From Maritalea mobilis (lineage in GTDB: Bacteria; Pseudomonadota; Alphaproteobacteria; Rhizobiales; Devosiaceae), in contig NZ_SNYR01000003.1 in NCBI RefSeq assembly GCF_004363175.1, positions 644,193 through 708,192 on the forward strand: a DNA stretch of 64,000 nucleotides, in the 5' to 3' direction. Within the stretch, counting starts at the first letter, position 1; each line of letters starts with the position of its first letter. Made by a program: the position numbers and the translations under genes. A model generated the notes under the pieces. It was not told the origin of the DNA, did no database searches, and saw only the letters and a list, made by a program, of their open reading frames with translations. Positions 55,488 to 62,701 of the stretch are shown one piece after another.

Positions 55488-56645
55488 CTATGCTGCTCGC
55501 ATTGAATGGGCAAGTTTGTCTAACATGCCCAAGCATTGGTCAAGCTGTTCTATCGCCAAAAATTCATCGGCCTTATGCGCCTGTTCAATGGAGCCGGGGC
55601 CGCACACAATTGTAGCAATGCCCAATTCTTGAAACAGGCCAGCTTCCGTGCCAAAGGGCACAAAATGGCTTTCATTGGCCCCTGTAAGTGCAATCACAAT
55701 TTCGCGGGCTTCATTGGTGCGCAAGGGCGTCAAGCCAACCACCTCGCCAATGGTGCGTGTGGTGATGTTGGAATCGGGCCAGACTTTGCGCATATCGGGC
55801 AGCAACTCCTCCGTGCAGAACGCCGCCAAAACCGAATTCACCCAATCCGCATCTTCTTGCGCAATGGGGCGCATTTCCCAGTCAATCTCGGCGTGATTGC
55901 ATATCACATTGTGGGCTGTGCCCCCTTCAATCCGCCCCACATTGATGGTGGTCCAAGGCGGATTAAAAGGACTGTCTTTTGGTGCGCGGCCCTTTAATGC
56001 TTCGCGCAAGTCCAGCAATTTGCTGACATAGCGGGTGGCATATTCCGCGGCATTCACCCCTGCATCGGGCATGGAGCCATGTCCGGCCCGTCCCTCAAAA
56101 TAAACGCTATATTCGCAGCACCCTTTGTGTCCCTCAACGATTTTCATTTCGGTGGGTTCGCCCACAATGGCAGCGGCGGGCAAGTGTGGACGATGCTTCA
56201 AAATCTCAACCAGATCGCGCGCCCCCAAACAGCCCACCTCTTCATCATAGGTGAAGACAAAATGGATCGGTCGTTTCAACTCATGCGCTGCAAATTGAGG
56301 CGCCATGGCCAACGCGGCAGCGATAAAGCCCTTCATATCGCACGTGCCACGGCCATAATAGCGACCCTCTCTTTTGCTCAGTTCAAAAGGGTCGGTTTGC
56401 CATGTCTGGTCCGCCACGGGTACCACATCGCTATGGCCAGATAGAACGATGCCACCGCTAATGTCTGGGCCAATGGTCCCAACCAAATTGGCCTTTTTGT
56501 GCGTGGTATCATGGTGCAGTTCAATTTTTGCGCCAACATCCTCCAGCAAATTTGCTGCATAATGGATCATATCCAAATTGCTATCCGCCGAGATGGTCGG
56601 ATAGGCGATAAGTTGGCGCAAAATTTCTTCGGTGCGTTCGCGCAT
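55488..56645 (-). CDS. M20 family deacetylase, probable N2-acetyl-diaminobutyrate deacetylase (DoeB2-like)
   Basis: This 385-residue ArgE/DapE-type zinc hydrolase has LSGHSDVVPV (metal His and catalytic Asp), GRGTCDMKGFIAAAL (metal Asp), the catalytic pair in FTYDEEVGCLGA, and GEPTEMKIVEGHKG. By sequence alone it would be acetylornithine deacetylase; its place between doeA and the regulator argues for the ectoine intermediate N2-acetyl-L-2,4-diaminobutyrate. The classical DoeB is an aspartoacylase-type enzyme. Its ATG overlaps the doeA stop (TAATG) and follows AAGGA. Confidence 0.82.
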   Translation of the reverse strand: MRERTEEILRQLIAYPTISADSNLDMIHYAANLLEDVGAKIELHHDTTHKKANLVGTIGPDISGGIVLSGHSDVVPVADQTWQTDPFELSKREGRYYGRGTCDMKGFIAAALAMAPQFAAHELKRPIHFVFTYDEEVGCLGARDLVEILKHRPHLPAAAIVGEPTEMKIVEGHKGCCEYSVYFEGRAGHGSMPDAGVNAAEYATRYVSKLLDLREALKGRAPKDSPFNPPWTTINVGRIEGGTAHNVICNHAEIDWEMRPIAQEDADWVNSVLAAFCTEELLPDMRKVWPDSNITTRTIGEVVGLTPLRTNEAREIVIALTGANESHFVPFGTEAGLFQELGIATIVCGPGSIEQAHKADEFLAIEQLDQCLGMLDKLAHSMRAA

Positions 56646-57829
56646 TAGTCCTTCACATAAAGTTTGCGGGGGCGGTTGCACAGCGTTTCCGCTGGCCCCT
56701 TATCTTTAATCAAAATGCTCTCGGTGATCTCAAGGCCCCAATCATCTTCCCAAATGCCCGGCATAAAGTGGAATGTCATGCCCGGCTGCAAAATGGTGCG
56801 ATCCTCCAGCCGAATGGAAACGGTGCGCTCGCCCCAATCTGGCGGATAAGAAATGCCAATCGGATAACCGGCGCGCGAGGCGCGGTAAATGCCCGCCCGC
56901 TCAAGCGGAATGGCCAAGGCGCGGGCAATGTCTTTGGCGCGTGCCCCCGGCACCGCTGCTTCCAGCCCAGCTTCCAAGCCTTCCACCAATGCTTTTTCAG
57001 CATCCAGCAAATATTGCGGTGGCTTGCCCAAATGCACAGTGCGGCAAAGCGGGGCGTGGTAACGCCGGAAACAGCCGGAAATTTCAAAGAAGGTCGGCGT
57101 ATCCGCATCGAAAATGCGCCCATCCCAAGTGAGGTGGGGTGCGGCAGCATCTGAGCCACTGGGCAACATAGGCACGATAGCCGGATAGTCCCCCCAATCA
57201 TCGTCAATACCAGAAATGGCATCGGCATAGATTTGGCCTACAATATCACTCTTGCGCACGCCGGGTTCCACACGCTCCACAATGCCATCGATGATTTTCT
57301 CTGAAATGCGGGCGGCCTTGCGCATATAGGCAATTTCGTCATCGCTTTTCACCAGCCGTTGCCAGTTCACAAGGCTGGTCGCATCAACAAAAACGGCGTC
57401 GGGCAGTTCATGGGTAAGCGTCAAATACGCTTTGGCGGAGAAATAATAATTCTCCAACTCTACACCGATGCGCTTATTGCCCAAGCCGCGATCGCGGATC
57501 ATGGCCGCCAGCATTTCCATGGGGTGGCAAAGCGTGGATTGCACATAATGATCCGGATAATAGGTGATCCGGCTATCATCCATCCAAATAGTGCGCAGCG
57601 CACCATTGGTATCTTGAAAGCGCCCCCACCAAATGGGGTCCTCATCCATAAAAACCAAAACACCCTGATGCACATAGAATGACCAGCCATCATAGCCGGT
57701 CAACCAACCCATATTGGATGGGTCTTCGATAAACAGCACATCAATCTCAAAATTCTCCATGGAGCGCCGAACCTTCTCCAGTCGACGTTCATACTCCTGT
57801 TGAGAAAAGGGTAGATTTTTATTCGCCAT
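56645..57829 (-). CDS. doeA: Ectoine hydrolase DoeA (EutD)
   Basis: DoeA opens the ectoine ring to N2-acetyl-L-2,4-diaminobutyrate. The 394-residue protein has the creatinase/M24 fold with FIEDPSNMGWLTGYDGWSFYVHQG, a signature of ectoine hydrolases, and GISYPPDWGERTVSIRLEDRT plus PGMTFHFMPGIWEDDWG. Length matches DoeA (about 399). The ATG at 57829 has GAGGGA about 9 bases upstream. It heads the leftward operon and diverges from eutB. Confidence 0.93.
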   Translation of the reverse strand: MANKNLPFSQQEYERRLEKVRRSMENFEIDVLFIEDPSNMGWLTGYDGWSFYVHQGVLVFMDEDPIWWGRFQDTNGALRTIWMDDSRITYYPDHYVQSTLCHPMEMLAAMIRDRGLGNKRIGVELENYYFSAKAYLTLTHELPDAVFVDATSLVNWQRLVKSDDEIAYMRKAARISEKIIDGIVERVEPGVRKSDIVGQIYADAISGIDDDWGDYPAIVPMLPSGSDAAAPHLTWDGRIFDADTPTFFEISGCFRRYHAPLCRTVHLGKPPQYLLDAEKALVEGLEAGLEAAVPGARAKDIARALAIPLERAGIYRASRAGYPIGISYPPDWGERTVSIRLEDRTILQPGMTFHFMPGIWEDDWGLEITESILIKDKGPAETLCNRPRKLYVKD

Positions 57830-57853
57830 AAGCAATGTCCCTCAAATCACGAA

Positions 57854-57889
57854 GATGTATACATCAGTTCAATTTGTTTTTCCCGTCAA
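57854..57889 (-). promoter_or_regulatory. doeA promoter with GntR-type operator
   Basis: The minus strand has TTGACG (57884-57889), a 17-base spacer and TGATGT (57861-57866). The perfect palindrome GATGTATACATC (57854-57865) covers the -10 box, a position suited to repression. Confidence 0.65.
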
Positions 57890-57922
57890 CAAAAAAATCA
57901 AAGATTTATAGGCTTGTGTGCG

Positions 57923-57959
57923 TTGACACTCTGCCATTGTTGCGCATGATGTGTACAAC
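57923..57959 (+). promoter_or_regulatory. eutB promoter with GntR-type operator
   Basis: TTGACA (57923-57928) is followed after 17-18 bases by ATGATG/TGATGT. GATGTGTACAAC (57948-57959) overlaps the -10 box and matches the doeA operator at 10 of 12 bases. Confidence 0.6.
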
Positions 57960-58004
57960 ATAAGCTGCAGTAAGATGATTGGGACGGAATTTAAAGGAGG
58001 GAAT

Positions 58005-59009
58005 ATGCTTGATTTAGCGGATGTTTTGGCTGCGCAAAACACCATAAAAGGGCAAGCTGACCACACTCCGTTGGTCCCGTCGCCTTTCCTCAGCGATAAG
58101 TTCGGCACTGACATTTTGCTGAAGCTGGAAAATATGCAGCCAATCGGCGCATTTAAGCTGCGCGGCGCCATCAATGCTGTGATGAATTTGCCCGAAGGCA
58201 CAAAGGGCGTAACTTGCTGTTCCACGGGCAATCATGGGCGTGGGGTGGCCTTTGCTGCAAAGTTGCGCGGGTTGCGTGCCGTTATCTGCATGTCTGAATT
58301 GGTGCCAAAAGCCAAAGTGGAAGGCATTCAACAACTCGGTGGCGAAGTGTGGGTTAAAGGGCAAAGCCAAGATGAGGCGATGGCCGAAAGCCGTCGCTTA
58401 TGTGCAGAAGAAGGTTTGGTTGAAATCTCACCATTTGACGACCCTTTCGTCATTGCCGGGCAGGGTACCATCGGTCTGGAAATCTTATCTGCCCGACCAG
58501 ACCTTGAAACATTGTTGGTGCCCCTATCAGGTGGTGGGTTGGCCGCAGGCATTGCCTTGGCGGCCAAAGCGATCAAACCCGACATTCAGCTGATTGGCAT
58601 TTCAATGGATCGCGGTGCTGCCATGGCCGCCTCAATTGAAGCAGGGCATCCTGTCGATGTGGTTGAAGTGCCCAGCTTGGCGGATAGTTTGGGTGGTGGC
58701 ATCGGCATGGACAATAAATTCTCATTTGCCCTATGTCGCGATCTGTTGGATCAAACCATTTTGGTCACCGAAGAAGAAATTTATCGCGCCATGCAGTGCC
58801 TTTATTATGAAGATCGCATCGTGGCAGAAGGCGCATGCGTGGTTGGCATTGCTGCAATGTTAGCGGGCAAGTTTAAGCCCAACGGCCCATTGGCCACCAT
58901 CATCACGGGCCGCAATCTCGATATGGATTTGTTCACCCAAATCATCACGGGCCAAAATGTGCAACTGGGCGATTATGTGATTGAGGGAGCCAAATATGTC
59001 CGACCCTAA
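58005..59009 (+). CDS. eutB: Hydroxyectoine utilization dehydratase EutB
   Basis: EutB is a PLP enzyme of the threonine-dehydratase fold, thought to act with EutA and EutC in converting 5-hydroxyectoine to ectoine. The 334-residue protein has the PLP lysine Lys51 in GAFKLRGA, the substrate loop STGNHGRGVA and the phosphate-binding SGGGLAAG. There is no C-terminal ACT domain, unlike biosynthetic threonine dehydratase. AAAGGAGGG precedes the ATG; an upstream in-frame stretch is rejected. Confidence 0.9.
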   Translation: MLDLADVLAAQNTIKGQADHTPLVPSPFLSDKFGTDILLKLENMQPIGAFKLRGAINAVMNLPEGTKGVTCCSTGNHGRGVAFAAKLRGLRAVICMSELVPKAKVEGIQQLGGEVWVKGQSQDEAMAESRRLCAEEGLVEISPFDDPFVIAGQGTIGLEILSARPDLETLLVPLSGGGLAAGIALAAKAIKPDIQLIGISMDRGAAMAASIEAGHPVDVVEVPSLADSLGGGIGMDNKFSFALCRDLLDQTILVTEEEIYRAMQCLYYEDRIVAEGACVVGIAAMLAGKFKPNGPLATIITGRNLDMDLFTQIITGQNVQLGDYVIEGAKYVRP

Positions 59010-59559
59010 GCAAAAGAGCATTGTGGTGCTGCGCGGCAGCCCGCGCGCCAATGGCAATAGTGACAAACTGGCCGACCGCTTTTGCGAAGTGGCAATTGGC
59101 GCACAATCCGTGCTGCATGATTATGCCTTGCGCGACCTTGAGTTTTTGCCTTTTGGCGAAGTGGTCGATGACCATCAGGATCAGCTTTCGCCCGCGCTGG
59201 ATGATATTTATCAAGCCGATATTATCGTGCTCACCACTCCAATCTATTTTTGCAACATGTCCGGCCTGCTTAAAGGCGCAATCGATCGGTTTTTCGGATT
59301 TTTGAAGAGCGATTATCTCACCAACCCCGAACCATCAAAATTGCCCAGCGGTAAACATCTGGTACTGCTGCAAACTCAAGGGGAAGGGGAGGAACGCTAT
59401 GGTGCGTTGCTTGAACAATACGGGCCCGGGCTTGATAAATTGGGTTTGAATGAACGTCATTTGGTGCGGGCTTGTGGCGTGCGGGAGCTAGACGACATTC
59501 TAGCCCATCCCACTGCTTTGCAACAGGTGGAACAATTGGCAAAGCGCCTAACGGCTTAG
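58996..59559 (+). CDS. NAD(P)H-dependent FMN reductase-like flavodoxin-fold protein
   Basis: The 187-residue protein has the flavodoxin-like fold of NADPH-quinone/FMN reductases: VVLRGSPRANGNSDKLADRF (FMN phosphate loop), TTPIYFCNMSGLLKGAIDRFFG (isoalloxazine contact) and LLQTQGEGEERYG. It starts within the last 14 bases of eutB, after GAGGGAG, so it is translated with the hydroxyectoine genes. Flavin reductases are not part of the described eut/doe set as I know it. A redox step in hydroxyectoine conversion or supply of reduced flavin is possible but unproven. Confidence 0.87.
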   Translation: MSDPKQKSIVVLRGSPRANGNSDKLADRFCEVAIGAQSVLHDYALRDLEFLPFGEVVDDHQDQLSPALDDIYQADIIVLTTPIYFCNMSGLLKGAIDRFFGFLKSDYLTNPEPSKLPSGKHLVLLQTQGEGEERYGALLEQYGPGLDKLGLNERHLVRACGVRELDDILAHPTALQQVEQLAKRLTA

Positions 59560-59569
59560 GAGGAAGCTC

Positions 59570-60568
59570 ATGTCCCACGAGATATTGATTGTCACTGAAC
59601 GTGAGTTGAAGTCCACCCTGCATTTAGGGCGTGGGATGAATAACCTTGTGGAAAAAGCGTTCGCGGCGCTCGCCTCTGGCAATGTGATTATGCCGCCCAT
59701 CATGTCTATGGATTTGCCGGCGGTAAATGCAGAAGTGGATGTGAAAGCCGCCTTCATTCCGGGCTTTGATCATTTTGCCATCAAGGTCTCACCCGGTTTT
59801 TTTGATAACCCCAAATTGGGCTTGCCCAGCTTGAATGGCCTTATGATGTTGTTGAGCGCCAAAACCGGCATGGCCAGCGCTGTGTTTTTAGACAATGGCT
59901 ATCTAACAGATTTACGCACCGCAGCGGCAGGCGGCGTGGTCGCACGTCATATGGCGCCAAAAAATGTTGAAACGGCTGGCGTGATCGGCACCGGGGTGCA
60001 GGCGCGTCTGCAAATCATCGCTGCACATTTTGAGCGGCCGTTCAAAAAAGTACTGGTGTGGGGCCGGAATAAAGATCATGCCGAAGCCTGTGCCAAGGAC
60101 ATTGCATACGAAATTGATGTCGAAGCGCACGCAGTGGATAGTGCCGAACAGGTGGTGAAGGAGAGCCAGTTGCTGATCACCACAACGCCATCGCGCGAAC
60201 CATTGATCGATGCCGATTGGATGCATCCCGATCTGCACATCACCGCCATGGGGTCGGATCAAGAAGGTAAAAATGAGTTGGACCCGGAGATCGTGGCGCA
60301 GGCGGACATCTATGTGTGTGACCGGGTGAGCCAGTGTGAAAAATTGGGCGAATTGCGCACCGCGCTGGAAACAGGCAATTGGCCGACAGATAAAACGCCG
60401 GCTGAACTGGGCGAAATCATCGCCGGCACCAAACCCAATCGCACCACTGATGCCTCCATCACAATTTGCGATTTGACCGGCACTGGCGCGCAAGATACGG
60501 CTATTGCCAACCATGCATTTGAACTGGCGCATAATCTTGATTTTGGCACTATGATCAAAACCGACTAA
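59570..60568 (+). CDS. eutC: Ectoine utilization protein EutC (ornithine cyclodeaminase family)
   Basis: The 332-residue protein belongs to the ornithine cyclodeaminase/mu-crystallin family, with the NAD-binding motif GVIGTGVQARLQIIAAHF, FLDNGYLTDLRTAAAGG and the late block ICDLTGTGAQDTAIAN. With EutB it marks hydroxyectoine use rather than arginine metabolism. AGGAGGAA lies 6 bases before the ATG, 10 bases after the flavin reductase. Confidence 0.9.
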   Translation: MSHEILIVTERELKSTLHLGRGMNNLVEKAFAALASGNVIMPPIMSMDLPAVNAEVDVKAAFIPGFDHFAIKVSPGFFDNPKLGLPSLNGLMMLLSAKTGMASAVFLDNGYLTDLRTAAAGGVVARHMAPKNVETAGVIGTGVQARLQIIAAHFERPFKKVLVWGRNKDHAEACAKDIAYEIDVEAHAVDSAEQVVKESQLLITTTPSREPLIDADWMHPDLHITAMGSDQEGKNELDPEIVAQADIYVCDRVSQCEKLGELRTALETGNWPTDKTPAELGEIIAGTKPNRTTDASITICDLTGTGAQDTAIANHAFELAHNLDFGTMIKTD

Positions 60569-60590
60569 TCGCCGACCAACAGGACCCATT

Positions 60591-61067
60591 ATGATAAAGC
60601 TTGATGAGCGCGACATTGAGATTTTGCGGCTATTGTCGCAAGAGGGGCGCATCTCAAAATCAGAACTGGCGGTGCGGATCAACCTCTCTCCCACCCCCTG
60701 CTGGGAGCGGTTGAAACGGTTGGAAAAGTCGGGCGTCATCCAATCCTACCGCGCAGAAATCTCGCTGCAAAAAATTGCGCCCTGCGTCACCATCTTTGTG
60801 GCGGTTGAGTTGGAAAACCATCGGGCATCCAGTTTTCAGCTGTTTGAGCAATCCATGAAAAATTACGATGAAATCGTGGCCTGTTGGGCCATTGGTGGCG
60901 GTTTGGATTATTTTATGCAAGTGATCACCAAGGACATTGATTCCTATCAACGCCTGATTGATGAGCTGCTGGAGGCCAAAATCGGCTTGGCACGTTATTT
61001 CACTTATTTTGTCACCAAACCTGTGAAACAGGCGGGCGTACCACCCATTGCACAACTTTTAGAATAG
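60591..61067 (+). CDS. doeX: Lrp/AsnC family regulator DoeX
   Basis: The 158-residue protein has a helix-turn-helix (LDERDIEILRLLSQEGRISKSELAVRINLSPTPCWERLKRLEKSGVI) and a C-terminal RAM ligand-binding domain (about 70-150). AsnC regulators named DoeX or AsnC accompany doe genes in many bacteria; this placement before doeC-doeD agrees. Two ATTTCAGC repeats 33 bp apart in the next gap are possible binding sites. It lies 22 bases after eutC. Confidence 0.88.
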   Translation: MIKLDERDIEILRLLSQEGRISKSELAVRINLSPTPCWERLKRLEKSGVIQSYRAEISLQKIAPCVTIFVAVELENHRASSFQLFEQSMKNYDEIVACWAIGGGLDYFMQVITKDIDSYQRLIDELLEAKIGLARYFTYFVTKPVKQAGVPPIAQLLE

Positions 61068-61075
61068 CGCAGAAA

Positions 61076-61131
61076 ATTTCACTTTATTTCAGCATAATTA
61101 TAGCGAACTTCTCTCTAAATTTCAGCGAATT
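61076..61131 (+). promoter_or_regulatory. Possible DoeX-binding repeats before doeC
   Basis: ATTTCAGC occurs at 61086-61093 and 61119-61126, three helical turns apart, with a related ATTTCAC at 61076. The 126-base gap is AT-rich, as expected for an AsnC/Lrp site and a doeC promoter. Confidence 0.35.
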
Positions 61132-61193
61132 CAGTCACAAATTCTCCGCTTAATCCTCCACTGTCTAAGTCAGATGAAAAGGAGGATTGAGCT

Positions 61194-62690
61194 ATGCCGT
61201 CAAATCTTTTGAAAACCCATGACGACCTAAAAGGCATCACGCCTTATCTCAAAGACAGTCGATTGCTGCGCCAATTTTCCTATATTGGTGGCAAGTGGGT
61301 CGGCGCCGACAATGGCGACACCATCCCTGTCACCAACCCAGCCAATGGCGAGTGGTTGGGCGAAGTGGCCAGCCTGAGCGCAGCGCAAAGCGCAGAAGCG
61401 GTGGCGATCGCTGATAAAGCCTTCGAAAGCTGGTCCATGAGCTTGCCGCAGCACCGGGCAGCTTGCTTGCGCCGCTGGTTCGATTTGATCATTGAACATA
61501 AAGAAGATCTGGCCCGCATTATGGTGTTGGAGCAGGGCAAGCCACTGTCCGAAGCGCTGGGCGAAATCGATTATGCCGCATCATTCGTAGAGTTTTACGC
61601 CGAAGAAACCAAGCGCCCTAACATCGAAGGGGTCACCTCGCACCTGCATGATGCAGAAGTGGAATTGTGGCGTGAGCCAATTGGTGTGGCGGCAATGATC
61701 ACCCCGTGGAACTTCCCATCGGCCATGTTGACCCGTAAAGCCGCTGCGGCCATTGCTGCTGGCTGCACTGTGGTGGCACATCCCTCCCATGAAACACCAT
61801 ACTCCGCTCTTGCCTTGGCAGAACTGGCGGAGCGTGCGGGCTTGGAGCCGGGCGTGTTGAACATCGTCACAGGTCGCGCGGCGACAGTGGTGGAACCATG
61901 GACCAAAGATAGCCGCGTGCGGGCATTGTCCTTCACCGGGTCCACCGAAATTGGCCGCTTGCTCTATCGCCAAAGCGCCGACACAGTGAAAAAGCTGGTG
62001 TTGGAACTGGGCGGGCATGCCCCCTTCATCGCCTTTGATGATTGCGATTTGGACTATGTGGTGGCCGAAGCTGTGAAGGCAAAATTTGCGACCTCTGGCC
62101 AAGATTGCCTAGGCGCAAACCGCTTCTATGTACATGAAAACATCTATGACGAGTTTTGCAAAAAGTTCGCCGCCGCTGCAGCAAAATTGAGCGTTGGCTT
62201 TGGCATGGATGATCCGGTGATCGGGCCATTGATGAACCAAAAGGCGATTGACAAACAGATCGAACATGTCACCGACGCGGTTGAAAAAGGCGCCAAGGTG
62301 CTCACCGGGGGCAAAGGCCATGAAATGGGGGAACTCTTTTATGAGCCAACCGTTTTGGTGGATGTGCCAGACGATGCCAAAATCATGTTTGAAGAAACCT
62401 TTGGGCCGGTCGCCGCAATCCAAAAATTCAGCGATGAACACGCGGTGACCAAAAAGGCGAACGACACTGAATATGGCTTGATCGCATATCTGCACACCGC
62501 AGATCCAAAACGGATTTACCGCATGAGTCGGGCACTGCAATTTGGCATGGTGGCGGTGAATCGCACTAAGGTAACCGGCGCGCCAATTCCATTTGGTGGC
62601 TACAAACAATCAGGCTTGGCGCGAGAAGGCGCGCGCCAAGGATTAGAGGCATTTACAGAAATTAAATATGTGTGCCGTGACTGGGCGTAA
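61194..62690 (+). CDS. doeC: Aldehyde dehydrogenase DoeC (aspartate-semialdehyde oxidising)
   Basis: The 498-residue NAD(P)-dependent aldehyde dehydrogenase is of the succinate-semialdehyde dehydrogenase type. It has ITPWNFPSAMLTRKAAAAIA, the Glu motif LVLELGGHAPF and the catalytic Cys305 in ATSGQDCLGANRF. In ectoine catabolism DoeC turns aspartate semialdehyde into aspartate. The site GQDCLGANR differs from the GQTCVCANR of ordinary GabD. AAAGGAGG is 7 bases before the ATG; doeD follows after 11 bases. Confidence 0.9.
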   Translation: MPSNLLKTHDDLKGITPYLKDSRLLRQFSYIGGKWVGADNGDTIPVTNPANGEWLGEVASLSAAQSAEAVAIADKAFESWSMSLPQHRAACLRRWFDLIIEHKEDLARIMVLEQGKPLSEALGEIDYAASFVEFYAEETKRPNIEGVTSHLHDAEVELWREPIGVAAMITPWNFPSAMLTRKAAAAIAAGCTVVAHPSHETPYSALALAELAERAGLEPGVLNIVTGRAATVVEPWTKDSRVRALSFTGSTEIGRLLYRQSADTVKKLVLELGGHAPFIAFDDCDLDYVVAEAVKAKFATSGQDCLGANRFYVHENIYDEFCKKFAAAAAKLSVGFGMDDPVIGPLMNQKAIDKQIEHVTDAVEKGAKVLTGGKGHEMGELFYEPTVLVDVPDDAKIMFEETFGPVAAIQKFSDEHAVTKKANDTEYGLIAYLHTADPKRIYRMSRALQFGMVAVNRTKVTGAPIPFGGYKQSGLAREGARQGLEAFTEIKYVCRDWA

Positions 62691-62701
62691 GGAGAGAGAA
62701 T

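Noticed and set aside
55488-56645. Calling the M20 enzyme ArgE of arginine biosynthesis
   Set aside because: No arginine gene is near, and its start overlaps the doeA stop, so ectoine catabolism is the better context, though the activity is untested.
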